Part shown: piece by piece, positions 12,701 through 28,327 of the stretch
How the letters are laid out: each line of letters begins with the position of its first letter
How positions within the stretch are numbered: position 1 is the stretch's first letter
DNA from: Lepisosteus oculatus
Lineage: Eukaryota > Chordata > Actinopteri > Semionotiformes > Lepisosteidae
Direction: 5' to 3'
Length of the DNA: 64,000 bases
NCBI RefSeq assembly: GCF_040954835.1
Contig: NC_090718.1
Span: 15,701,532-15,765,531 of the forward strand
Program-made: the position numbers and the translations under genes
The notes under the pieces: model-generated
Databases searched by the model: none
The model's input: the letters and a program-made list of their open reading frames with translations, nothing else
Told to the model about the DNA's origin: nothing

Positions 12701-13389
12701 CCCAGGGCGCAGGGCAGGAAGAACGGGACGCTGGGTTCCAGGGATAAAACGCATCCGTGCGGCTTTTTCTGTTGGAGGTTCGGTGTAATATATTAGAGCT
12801 TTTATTTTCTTAGAAGGTCAAGGTTGGACGTTTTCTGTGTCCGAGGGCTGCGGAGAGCCGGAGTGAAGATGTCGCTGCGGTAGACTCCCCCCTCCCTCCT
12901 CCTGCGCCCCGAGATGCCTCTCGCCTGCAGACACCCCCAGGAGCAGAGGGGGTGCGTTTTGCCCTGTTTCTGAGGGGCTCCCCGTGCAGGGTATGGAGAG
13001 GAGGAGCGCGTGTCCTGTCCGAGCCTCTGGGGCGCAGAGAGCGAGCGCCCTTGAGCTGCCCGGAGCCCCGCCTGCGGCCGGCGACCACCGGGGGGCTCTC
13101 GCTTGCAGACGGAGCGACCCTCTTCTCCATGGTGGTCTTCCCGCGGCGCGGCTCGTTCGGCTCTGTGGTCGCGCTGGGCGCCGTTGCCTAGCGATGGATT
13201 CTCATCTCGGAGACGGGACGCCCTGCAGGCCGCAAAAAGAGGATAACATGATTTTGTTTGTTTTTTTTTTCTTCTTGAAGACCTCCTAACCTGAAGGGAC
13301 TTGTATAATGTAAAAAAAGAAGTTGTATTATTATGGGACAAACCCGGGACTTGTGTACAGTGAATTCCATTGTGGCTCTGGTAATAGTC
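12701..13389 (+). other. PRDM10 3' UTR region
   Basis: Follows the PRDM10 stop. There is no canonical AATAAA close by. Weaker candidates are AATATA near 12786 and ATTAAA at 13417-13422, the latter inside the next repeat copy. The 3' end cannot be placed from sequence alone. Confidence 0.4.
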
Positions 13390-13570
13390 GTCCTGTTGTG
13401 ATCGGGGGAGGGGATGATTAAAGAGAGAAGGCTTTTTTAACTGAACCCTGGTGTCTGGCCTGTTCTCTGCCCTGGGGCACAGCGGGTGACCCTACAGCAG
13501 CTGTCCTGCTGTGCAGCACCATCCTTCAGCCTTCAGCTTCCTGCTGCTTGCTGGTGGTTCGTTGCCTGGG
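13390..13570 (+). repeat. Dispersed repeat, copy 2
   Basis: Partner of 12130-12310, downstream of the last PRDM10 exon. It contains ATTAAA (13417-13422), a variant poly(A) signal that PRDM10 might use. Confidence 0.65.
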
Positions 13571-13910
13571 ATACAGGCATTTCAGCTTTGTGTTCAGTTC
13601 CCCGCAGACGCGATGTAGTAAGTCTACAGGCTGACATGGTGCTTGCCATGTGGGAACCGACGGGACCCGCTGCGGTCCTGTTCCTGCCAGTCCTCAGCTG
13701 GGAGTCCTCTGTGAGCGGAGGCAGGCCGTGGCTGGAGAGGACTTCCCAACAGATCCCCCAGAGAGGGTCGGGGACACTGCTGCGGCCGGCGCCATCGTTC
13801 AGAGAGCCGTCAAACAGTCCTGCCTGCCTGGCCCCCATTGCCCCCATTGTTTTCATCACAATCAGGAGTTCAAGCACCGAGTTTGTTGGTACCTGTAAAC
13901 TTCCTTGTAG

Positions 13911-13973
13911 ATGGTCACGTGATTACCCGAAATCAAGGCGCTATATCTCGGAAACGAAAGCAGCACAAACGCT
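13911..13973 (+). repeat. Direct repeat upstream of CHEK1, copy 1
   Basis: Shares ATGGTCAC, AAGGCGCTATATCTCGG and AGCAGCACAAACGC with 14376-14438. A perfect short palindrome (ACAAA-CCGTCG-TTTGT type) follows at about 13986-14000. Function unknown. Confidence 0.7.
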
Positions 13974-14375
13974 AATTACAGCAACACAAACCGTCGTTTG
14001 TGCTGTTCGACGGGCGGGTGGGAACCTTCATGGAGCAGGACAAGCAAACATGTCTGGGTCAGTACATCGCAGACTGCATAAGACTCGACTTCACCTGAGG
14101 ATCTAACACAGGCGCCCACACCTGTGTCTTCAGGGGGCAGGTGTGCCCTCACGCTGTATTCTACACCAAGACTGGCCGGAAACACGAAGATACAAGGACT
14201 GTGAGCTCATCGCTTCATATTTGCGCATAAGACTCCTGTAAATACAAACACACGGCTAATGAGTTTATTAAAAAATGCAGATATAAGTTCGCTTCTGTTA
14301 TGTGAAAATAAAAAACATGTTTCCAATATTGCCATGGTCCGCAGACGGGGTCACTGGAGGTCAAAGGCACCGTGC

Positions 14376-14438
14376 ATGGTCACTTGATCACAGGAAAAAC
14401 AAGGCGCTATATCTCGGGAATGGAAGCAGCACAAACGC
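14376..14438 (+). repeat. Direct repeat upstream of CHEK1, copy 2
   Basis: Second copy of 13911-13973, about 465 bp further on and about 770 bp before the CHEK1 ATG. It is diverged but colinear. Confidence 0.7.
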
Positions 14439-14493
14439 AGCACTAACGAATGAGACCGGCCCGGTTTCCCTACGACATTATAGGGGGGCTGAT

Positions 14494-14760
14494 TGACGTC
14501 ACGACCCCGAAAAAACACATCTCGGAAACGTGTACTAGTGAACAAAGCGCTATTTCATTCGCTTTTGAAAACGCTGCGCTGTCACCCAACAGCAAGATGG
14601 CGGATTAGAGTCGTCCCGCTGACGTCATTCGCATGTCGCCCATCTCCCCTGCTGCCGACGTCAACAGGAAGTGCGTGAGCCCAGAGCGGAAGGAGCGTGG
14701 AGGAGATTTGAGACCGGAGCGCGCCAAAGCGCGGCCGTGCAGTTATTTCGGAGGGGTAAA
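14494..14760 (+). promoter_or_regulatory. Likely CHEK1 promoter region
   Basis: A GC-rich, TATA-less stretch with a dense set of known promoter words: TGACGTCAC at 14494-14502, a YY1-type CAAGATGGCGG at 14593-14603, TGACGTCA (CRE/ATF) at 14620-14627, an ETS-type CAGGAAGTG at 14665-14673 and an E2F-type GCGCCAAA at 14721-14728. E2F control fits CHEK1 as an S-phase gene. The start site and 5' UTR exon are not defined by sequence. An acceptor at about 15122 just before the ATG implies at least one non-coding exon in this area. Confidence 0.6.
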
Positions 14761-15147
14761 CTGATTTTAAAAAAATCCGAAATACGGGCAACGATCGCCT
14801 TGGTCTGCCGTGATGCGGACTGCTGCAGTCTGTCGAGAAGTTGGGTGCGAAGCGCAGCGCCTTTTCGATCCGAGTCAAAGGCGTTTCTAAAAGCTCCCTG
14901 CTGTGCGCCGCGGCCCGGACGGGCTCTTCAGCGTGTTCCAGGTGTCCCTGTGTCGGTTCTGGTTCCGAGAGGACCGGAGCCCGGGGCGGGTGTCGGTTCT
15001 GGTGAGGGTGCTGTCTTGCCGGAGCCGCAGTGGCCGGTGTGTCAGGGGTGCAGCTGTGTGTGATACCGCTGGCGCCTGTAGGTGCTCTGACTGTCTCTGC
15101 TCTCGTCTGGCCGGGCGAGCAGGTGTGTGTGTCCCTGAGCCCTGGAC

Positions 15148-20770
<5,623 letters not shown>

Positions 20771-21763
20771 GGAGGCGGAGGGGGACACGTCCGCGACCGG
20801 CACCCCCCGACTCGCCCTGCCCCCCCCGGACTCGCCCGTTTCCTTTAACAGCAGTCATCATCGTTTTACAGCTCCTTGCTCCTGACTTCTGAAGCTGAGT
20901 GCTCGAAGTCTCCAGCTTCAGAAGAACTTTTGATCAATTAAATGTAAGAAAAGAACAGTAAGTAACTAAGAGCTCTGCAGGAGTGCGGAGGAGCCGTTCC
21001 AGCCTTGGCCGATCCTTGCTCGGGGTCGAGGGGAGGGCAGTGTCAGTGCAGGAGGGGTAACGTCAAGTTTGGGGTCCAGGCCAGGGGGACGTATCGTGCG
21101 CGGTGTGCTCGAGGGCCAGCTGTGAGGTTTTATTAGTGCGTCTCGTCGGAGGAGAAGGACAGTGCCGGAGTTTGTTGGCTGTTTAGTCTCGCCCGCTGGG
21201 CCGCTGGCCGCGGTATGGCGCGGGGACGGGGCTCCTGGGGGGCAGAGCCACTCAGGGCCGTGGTTTCGGCAGGCCTGCCTCTGACAGCGTGCGCTACCGC
21301 GGGTCGGCGGGCTGGGGCGCGTGCGGATGCCCTCTGCTTGTTGGCGCTCCACGTCAGCCGGGCTGGTTTAGCCTGCCCGTGTGCCTGCTGGCCGACGGGG
21401 TCGGGTGTGGTGTCCCAGCCGCGGAGCAGCGGCACTGTGGGAAGCGCGTGCCGGGGGGCGCCGTATCTGAGCAGCCCGATGCACGCGGTCTGGGGGGCCC
21501 TCTGGTCCTCCATCATTGTCCGCAGGAAAGTTCCGCCATGACGGCTCTCAGCACAGCTGCCTTTCCCAGCATGCTGCAGGGCGGCTCCTCTCCCTGAGCT
21601 GCCATAGGCCGCGTGATCCCCCTCGTCTCCAGGAACGTGTCTCCGGCTGCGTTCCACTCTTTGAGCTCACAGCACTAGGGACTCTCACAGTCTTGTACTA
21701 GTCCCAGATTCAGTTTGCTGAATGTTGTTCCTTTTAACAGGTGGTAGATTGTATTTGTGTGAA

Positions 21764-21769
21764 AATAAA
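21764..21769 (+). terminator. CHEK1 poly(A) signal
   Basis: AATAAA about 1.0 kb after the CHEK1 stop. A strongly GU-rich stretch (21811-21885) begins about 42 nt further on, which fits a cleavage site between them. This would give a 3' UTR of about 1 kb with no other obvious signal. Confidence 0.7.
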
Positions 21770-21810
21770 ACTTGAAGAGTTAAACTGGACTTGGACATGG
21801 TTTGTGCTTG

Positions 21811-21885
21811 GAGCTCGTGTGTGTCCGTGTGTGTCCGTGTGTGTCCGTGTGTGTCCGTGTGTGTCCGTGTGTGTCCGTGTCGGGG
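21811..21885. repeat. 10-bp GTGTGTCCGT array
   Basis: Seven near-perfect decamers just after the CHEK1 poly(A) signal. In RNA this is a GU-rich tract in the place expected for the downstream cleavage element. Confidence 0.9.
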
Positions 21886-22315
21886 GGTTGCCATGAACAC
21901 ACCCAGCTCTGTAGAGGGAGGCCTGGAGCAGACAGCTGTCTTGACTGGCAGGCAGGGCGCAGCAGTGAGAGGTAAGAAGGGTGGCTTTTCTGCTTTGACA
22001 TGTCTGGCTACAAAGAGGGAGTTCAAGTACAGAGCAGGATCAGCAGGAACAATCTTGAATGGCAAAAATGCCCAAGGGGTTGGTTGCCCTGGGGCAGCAC
22101 CTCACTGCCCGGCAGCCCCTGGACCCGCCGCGGGGGCGGCGCTGTTCAGCTGTCCCGAGAATGACACCACGGGCTCCGTGGCCTCCACGGCATTCCAGCG
22201 CTGCCTCGGGAAGGCAGGGCTGCTCATCCCGCTGGTCCGACCGCATTCCTGCAGCTCTGAAGAGGAAGGCAGACCCGGCTTCCCCGGCGCCTCCATTACC
22301 TGTCCTGGGAGAGAC

Positions 22316-25300
22316 ATGAGCACGGCCGGGAGCCGGGTCGTGGGGGCCGCGCGGCGGGGCGGGGGGCTGGGGTGAGTACGGCGGGGAAGGGCCCTAGTAA
22401 TGAGCTGCATCTCCCGCTCCTCCACGTCCTCCTGTGTGTCTTTCTCGTCTCTGCTCCTCCTCACGCTGTTCCTGTCGTCTCTCTGCCTCCCAGCGCGCGC
22501 GGCCTTCGGTGGGGGCTGCTGGGAGCCTCGTGCTGCCTGGCGCTGGCAGCCGCGGCGTGGGCTCGGGCCCTGCAGGGGGCGCCGCTGAGCTCGCGTGTGC
22601 TCCTGCTCCCTGGGGACAGGCCTGAGGCACCGCTGCCAGGCCTGTGGGCGGCGCTGCTGAGCCCCTGTCTCCTGGCGCTGCTGTGGAAACTGCGCCAGGC
22701 CAGACTGCTGAGGAAGGTGGGTCTGGAGTGGTGTGGGGATCGTGGAGGACAGGACGGGTCCCCCAGTACCCTCCCAGTGCTTAGATACTCATCTGGTTAA
22801 TTGCTTAATTGAACTAATGTCCTTAGTTCCCTGCCTGGGGTTGGTAGTGAAGTCCAGAGCCCTGTAACGTGTTCAGGACAACATTCTGACCTGCAGCGCT
22901 GCTGTGTGGGGAAAATGACAGCAGGCAGGACTGAGACCAGGGAGGCTCTCTGGCCCAGTCTCGCTGGGGGGGGAGGAGGAAGTGGACTGGCCCAGTCCCG
23001 GGGGGGGGGGGGGAGGTGGGAATGGACTGGCCCAGTCCCGGGGGGGGGGGAGGAGGAGGAGGTGGACCGGCCCAGTCCCCGGGGGGGGGGGGGAGGAGGA
23101 AGTGGACCGGCCCAGTCTCGCTGTGGGGGTAGGTGGGAGTGGACCGGCCCAGTCCCGGGGGGGGGAGGTGGGAGTGGACCGGCCCAGTCCCCGGGGGGGG
23201 GGGGGGAGGTGGGAGTGGACCGGCCCAGTCCCCGGGGGGGGGGGAGGAGGAAGTGGACCGGCCCAGTCCCCGGGGGGGAGAGGAGGAAGTGGACCGGCCC
23301 AGTCCCCGGGGGGGGGGGAGGTGGGAGTGGACCGGCCCAGTCCCCGGGGGGGGGGGGGAGGTGGGAGTGGACCGGCCCAGTCCCCGGGGGGGGGGGGGGA
23401 GGTGGGAGTGGACCGGCCCAGTCCCCGGGGGGGGGGGGGGGAGGTGGGAGTGGACTGGCCCAGTCCCCGGGGGGGGGGGAGGTGGGAGTGGACCGGCCCA
23501 GTCCCCGGGGGGAGAGGAGGAAGTGGACCGGCCCAGTCCCCGGGGGGGCAGGTGGGAGCAGGCCTGCGCTGGGCCCGGATGGAGTGTGCTCTCTTATCCG
23601 TGTTCTGTTTGCTGGCAGGCGCTGTCCTGGGAGGCAGTGGTGACGGAGTCCTCACGGGGCGTCCTGGCCTGGTGAGTGCCACCTCACTGGACACAGCGCC
23701 TGTCGCACAGCTCCACAGGCTGGGTGAACTCCACTTATTTCTGTTTCATCTCCAGGTTGAGACTGGCACGTTTTTGATAAACTCATTATTATACAGCTCG
23801 TTAACGTGATCCTGCAGTCTCCACAGCCCTCGCGTCAGTGCGCTGTCATGCCATCTCCTTCCTCTGAGCCCACAGAGTCAGGAGGACACTGACTGCACAC
23901 GTGCAGACGCCCAGCAGGGCACCAGGGGGCACTGCAGCACAGCGGCTCGAGATGAACTCCCTGCCTGGCCGGTTGCACCCTGGCTGTAAGGGAACCCGGG
24001 GGGTGGTGGGTCAGTGTCACCTCTGGCACAGCCAGCCGAACCATCGCCGACAGCAGCACAGTGTCCTCTGGCTCCGCGTCGGGATGCTTATCGATTCAGA
24101 GGCTAAAGTCCTTCTCCACCGTCCAAAGTGGGCAAAGCTGAGCCTTGATTCACGTTCTCTGAACCTCTGAAGAGCGTTTATCCTGTTGTGGTCATTCGGT
24201 CCGCGTCCCTTGTTGTCCAGAGGACCTCGTCCAGCCTGGCTTCACTGGGTGCTCAGAGTCCACTGTCCACCTCTGGGGGAGTGTCTGCGCCGGCCTGGTG
24301 CTGCGCCTCATGGTTTCCTGTCCTCTGTGCCACTTCCTGTGTCCAGCAGCTCGGCCGGCGCGCGGGACGGCTGTGCGGCGCTGACCGCTGCCCAGGCGCT
24401 GATCGACGCCCTGCAGCTCTGCCTGGGCTCGGAGCCCCTGGAGGAGACCAGCCTGCCCCACGTGCAGGGCCTCACTCACAGGCTGGAGGTGAGGAGGCCA
24501 GCGCAGGCTGCACCTGGCTCAGCAGGGTCTGCCTCACGGTTTAGGACAGGTTTTAATCAGCTTCTGGGAAGCTTGTCCAGGTGTGGTGTCCTGTCCAGGG
24601 TGTCCCCTGCCCTGTGCCTGTTGCTTGCTGGGATAGGCTCCAGCTCCCCCTTGATCCTGTCCTACATAGAGCAGTTAGAAAATGGGTGGATATCATGCTG
24701 ACAATCCTGTCATTCAAGGTTCAGAGTCCTCCTGGGATCGGAGAACTCTCAGGAGAGTGTCAGAGAGACCCGCACTGGATACTCTGTTTCACACACTGCT
24801 CGGTTCTCGTTCAAAGTCTTTGTGCTGAAAGGGTTTCGTCGCTCCTGCTGAACAGTGAAGTGGCAGCTGCTGTGTAGCTCTTATGCTGCGGGGAACCGGG
24901 GCCTGAGGCAGAGAGATCTCGCACACGTCTGCTCTTTATTGTGCATCTCGTAGAACTGACAGAAAAACCCGCCAAGTCATCTAAGTGTCGGAACGCAGTA
25001 GCCGAAACATAAGCACAGCAGCATCGGAAACACAAACAGGCTCTGTGTGCCAGCACAACAGTAGCCTTGCCCATTGCTGTCTCCTTCCTCTCTCGCTCTC
25101 TGTGCAGGCAGTGCGCAGGTCACTCCTCAGCGCTGGCGGGGTCCTGAGCTCTGTGGCCTCCCGCCCGCCGGCGGCTGGTCTCTCCGACCCTCAGAAGCTG
25201 ACCGACAGGCTCCAGCGCCTCTCCTTGTACCTGAAGAGAAGGTACCCAGTCCAGGAGCACAGCAGAGGGGTTCGCAGGTGCTAGCTCAGTGATCGGAGGA

Positions 25301-27548
25301 GCTCGCCCTGGTCTTTCCTGAAGAAGCCAGGAGATCAGATTCGGCTCCAGCTCAGCAGGGCCTTGTGGGGGGTTGGAGTTCCGGTCACTGCTTTTTATGT
25401 GAAGCCAATGTTGTAGTGCTCTCCTCTGTGTATTTTAATTATACAGCGTTTTCTGTACTGGGTACAGGCACAGTTCCACTCTGAACGTACGGTTTGGTGT
25501 TTTTCTCTGAACTTTGAAGTATGTTTTTACAAACTCTGTACACCAGTCTTCAACGGGGTGTTTGTCCCATTTAGTATAGTTCTTGTCCAACAGTCCTGCT
25601 CCAGCAGTGCCAGGCTCTGCTGTTCTGGTCCAGATGGGCTGGCAGTGCCCAGGTGTGACAGTCCTGCTCCAGCAGTGCCAGGCTCTGCTGTTCTGGGTCC
25701 AGATGGGGTGGCAGTGCCCAGGTGTGACAGTCCTGCTCCAGCAGTGCCAGGCTCTGCTGTTCTGGGTCCAGATGGGCTGGCAGTGCCCAAGTCTGACAGT
25801 CCTGCTCCAGCAGTGCCAGGCTGTGCTGTTCTGGGTCCAGATGGGCCATCAGAGCCGAGGTGTAAATGTTTTGGAATGTGTGGCAGTTTGGTAGGAAGCC
25901 AGTCTGACTCTAATGCAGGACATTGTGCTCAGTAAGGAGGGCCGGTTATCAGATATTCAAGATACGCCAGAGTTCCTTCCCCAGGTTACTGTTCACACTG
26001 AAGCCCCGGTACCTGTTGGGGTCGAGTCTGTCTCCATTCTTACAGACGGGCGTGATCAGTCCTTGATTGAGGGGAAACAGCCGGCTCTCAGGATGAGGAG
26101 TTTGAGCTGGGCTTGCTGCTGTGTCTCACTGTCTTAGTGCTGAGGGCCTGGAGTCTGAGGGCTTTCTCTCCATCTGCCTCTGTGCCCACTCTCAGGCTGG
26201 AGCTGTTGAGGAAGCTGCTCCAGGCCCAGTCGAAGTTCTCGGACTCTGTGCAGGACGTCCTGCAGTGGGAGCGGAGGGGCTGTGCCCAGCTGGACCGGCT
26301 GCACTGCCGGACTGCAGAGAGCCGAGGGAGGGAGGCCATGGTGTCCATTCTGAAGCAGCTGGAGGTGCGGCACGCTCTCACGCAGACTGATGTGTGCTCT
26401 GTGTACAGTGTTCCTGTTTTAACTCTGTGATCTAATCCTTTCTAAAGTGTACTAACCCTGTACTACTGTGCTGCTCGTTAACCCTGTAGAATCTTTGCCA
26501 ACTACATATTGTGTGTGCTAATCCTGTAATGTGTGTATGAACCTCATGCAGTCTTATACAGGCCCTGTGCTGTTTGTACCTGCCCTGAGCTGTGTGTACT
26601 AACCCCCTGCTGTGTCTGCTGGCCCTGCACCGTGTGTACTAACCCTGAGCTGTGTGTATTAGTCCTGTGCTGTTTGTACCTGCCCTGAGCTGTGTGCACT
26701 GGCCCTGCGCTGTGTGTATTAGTCCTAAGCTGGGTGCACTGGTGCTGATCTGTGTGTGTTATCTCTGCGCTGTGTGTATTAGCCCTGAGCTGTGTGTACT
26801 GGCCCTGCGCTGTGTGTACTAACCCTGAGCTGTGTGTGTTTGCCAGAGTTTCTCCTCAGAGCTGGGGCAGTACAGGAACAAGCTGGAGCTCTGCCACACC
26901 CTGCACTCCACAGCCACGAGGCTGCTGCAGGTGAGCCATGCAGCAGGCCCACACTGGGACGCCTGTGACCCTGTGAGTGCCTCTTCAAGTGTGTCCTCAT
27001 CGTTGGTAACTGATTCTGTGTTGTGCTGGTCTTGGCAGAAGCTGGACTCCTCCTCGGCGAAGTTCAGGGCCTCGGTGGGCCTGCAGAGCCAGGGCCTGGA
27101 GTGTGGGGCTGTCTGGACAGAGCGCCTGCGCGGGGCCAACACCAAGCAGGTACTGAGCTCTCGGAGCAGCACACCCGCCACTGCGCCATGTGATAGGGTT
27201 ACAAAGCCAGAGAGCTGTCCTGAATATTCCCTGGGAGGCCCGTCTCTCTGAGGTTCTGCCTCCCGGGACAGGTGCTGCGTCAGCCCGGCTGACGGGCGTC
27301 TCCCCTTCTGTCTCCTGCCCCTGCAGTTTGAGGAGGCCTCGGCTGACTTCCTGTCCCTGGTGCGGCTGGCCTCCCACTTCCACACGCACCTGGAGTTCCT
27401 GTGCAAGTGGGGCTGCGGGGTGGCGGTCTCCGTCAGGGCTGAGCCGCCCCCTCCCCGGCCCCAGCCCCCTCTGTCCCAGCGAGAGAGGGCCTCCCAGTTC
27501 TTCCAGTCCACCCTGTGCGGAAAGAGACGCTCCGTCTCCTCATCCTGA
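22316..27548 (+). CDS. Unrecognised two-TM, helix-rich protein (nine exons)
   Basis: Exons: 22316-22371, 22494-22716, 23619-23671, 24347-24488, 25108-25241, 26196-26364, 26847-26930, 27039-27149, 27327-27548 (TGA). All junctions are GT/AG and in phase; the product is 397 residues. The start is the first ATG in frame; the true 5' end could lie further upstream. Residues 25-41 (WGLLGASCCLALAAAAW) and 69-83 (LWAALLSPCLLALLW) look like membrane segments separated by a short loop and followed by basic KLRQARLLRK. The remaining 300 residues are leucine-rich and probably alpha-helical or coiled coil (for example QKLTDRLQRLSLYLKRR, LELLRKLLQAQSKF), with a proline-rich break and a serine/arginine-rich end. 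I do not recognise the family. A vezatin-like layout (two TM then helices) is one idea only. Confidence 0.8.
22960..23555. repeat. Poly-G minisatellite (about 38-bp units)
   Basis: About 16 units of the type GGACYGGCCCAGTCCCC, then 8-14 consecutive G, then AGGTGGGAGT or AGGAGGAAGT. It fills most of intron 2 of the unrecognised gene. The G runs are on the coding strand, so both DNA and pre-mRNA have strong G-quadruplex potential. Confidence 0.95.
24560..24695 (+). mobile_element. Fish SINE tail fragment
   Basis: Contains CTGGGATAGGCTCCAGCTCC and later AGCAGTTAGAAAATGGGTGG. These are the 3' words of a repeat common in fish genomes (TGGGATAGGCTCC...GGATAAGCGGTTAGAAAATGGATGG). It is intronic and shares a family with 32605-32830, 49806-50000 and 50770-50910. 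Confidence 0.75.
25590..25855. repeat. 69-bp minisatellite, four units
   Basis: Units start CAGTCCTGCTCCAGCAGTGC and end with CAGTGCCCAGGTGTGA. Intronic; the last unit degrades before the LINE fragment at 25856. Confidence 0.95.
25856..26062 (-). pseudogene. Degraded LINE reverse transcriptase fragment
   Basis: On the minus strand, 26062 to 25949 reads GLITPVCKNGDRLDPNRYRG followed by FSVNSNLGKELWRILNI and a stop. After a break, the next stretch reads QTGFLPNCHT. These match the conserved ITPIFKKGDK-DPNNYRGI and NVLS-QTGF motifs of non-LTR reverse transcriptases. Stops and a frame break show it is dead. It lies in an intron of the unrecognised gene, antisense to it. Confidence 0.8.
26447..26846. 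repeat. 20-bp minisatellite running into an acceptor (TGTGTACTAACCCTGAGC type)
   Basis: Diverged units of TGTGTGTACTAACCCTGAGC fill the intron before the exon at 26847. The last unit carries TACTAAC at 26817-26823, followed by TGTGTGTGTTTGCCAG, so it supplies the branch site and the acceptor context. The same unit recurs after the gene at 27598-28035. Confidence 0.9.
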
Positions 27549-27597
27549 GCTGGATATCACGAACGAGCCACTGGATTGCAGAACAAAAGCTTGTGAA

Positions 27598-28035
27598 AGT
27601 GTGCTGTGTGTACTAACCCTGCGCTGTGTGTACTAACCCTGCGCTGTGTGTACTAACCCTGAGCTGTGTGTACTAACCCTGAGCTGAGTGTACTGGCCCT
27701 GAGCTGTGTGTACTAACCCTGAGCTGTGTGTACTAACCCTGAGCTGAGTGTACTGGCCCTGAGCTGTGTGTACTAACCCTGAGCTGAGTGTACTAACCCT
27801 GCGCTGTGTGTACTGGCCCTGTGCTGTGTGTACTAACCCTGAGCTGTGTGTACTAACCTTGAGCTGAGTGTACTGGCCCTGCATTGTGTGTACTAACCCT
27901 CTGCTGTGTCTACTGGCAGAGCGCTGTCTGTACTAACCCTGAGCATAGTGTACTGGCCCTGCGCTGTGTGTACTAACCCTGCGCTGTGTGTACTGGCCCT
28001 GAGCTGAGTATACTGGCCCTGCGCTAAATGTACTC
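27598..28035. repeat. 20-bp minisatellite in the 3' UTR
   Basis: About 22 units of TGTGTACTAACCCTGAGCTG and variants (CTGCGC, TGGCCC). It starts 50 bp after the stop of the unrecognised gene and ends before the AATAAA at 28145. It is the same family as the intronic array 26447-26846, but less diverged. Confidence 0.95.
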
Positions 28036-28144
28036 ATAATGTGCTGTGAGTGGAGCTAGGGGTGTATCACAGTTGCGCTGGTTTCTCGGTATGTCAGTTC
28101 ATGTGTCAGTATTAGCTACAACATGTCAGTGTGTCCCGCATGCC

Positions 28145-28150
28145 AATAAA
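28145..28150 (+). terminator. Poly(A) signal of the unrecognised gene
   Basis: AATAAA about 600 bp after the stop, the first canonical signal downstream. If used, the minisatellite 27598-28035 is part of the mature 3' UTR. Confidence 0.55.
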
Positions 28151-28327
28151 ATTTGACTGTGAAATGAATTTGCAGCATGTGAGATTAGAATTTTATGTGG
28201 CAGTATTGTCAAAAAAAAAGCCTGTCCATTAGTAAATAAACCTAGTATTTATTGTATTAATTTATTGTATTGAGAGCTCTCTCATTTTGATAATAAAACA
28301 CCCCTGTAAATCGAGGAGTATCTTAGG

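Noticed and set aside
22906..23809. Gly/Pro-rich frames of 180-275 codons
   Set aside because: They are translations of the poly-G minisatellite inside an intron, open on both strands.
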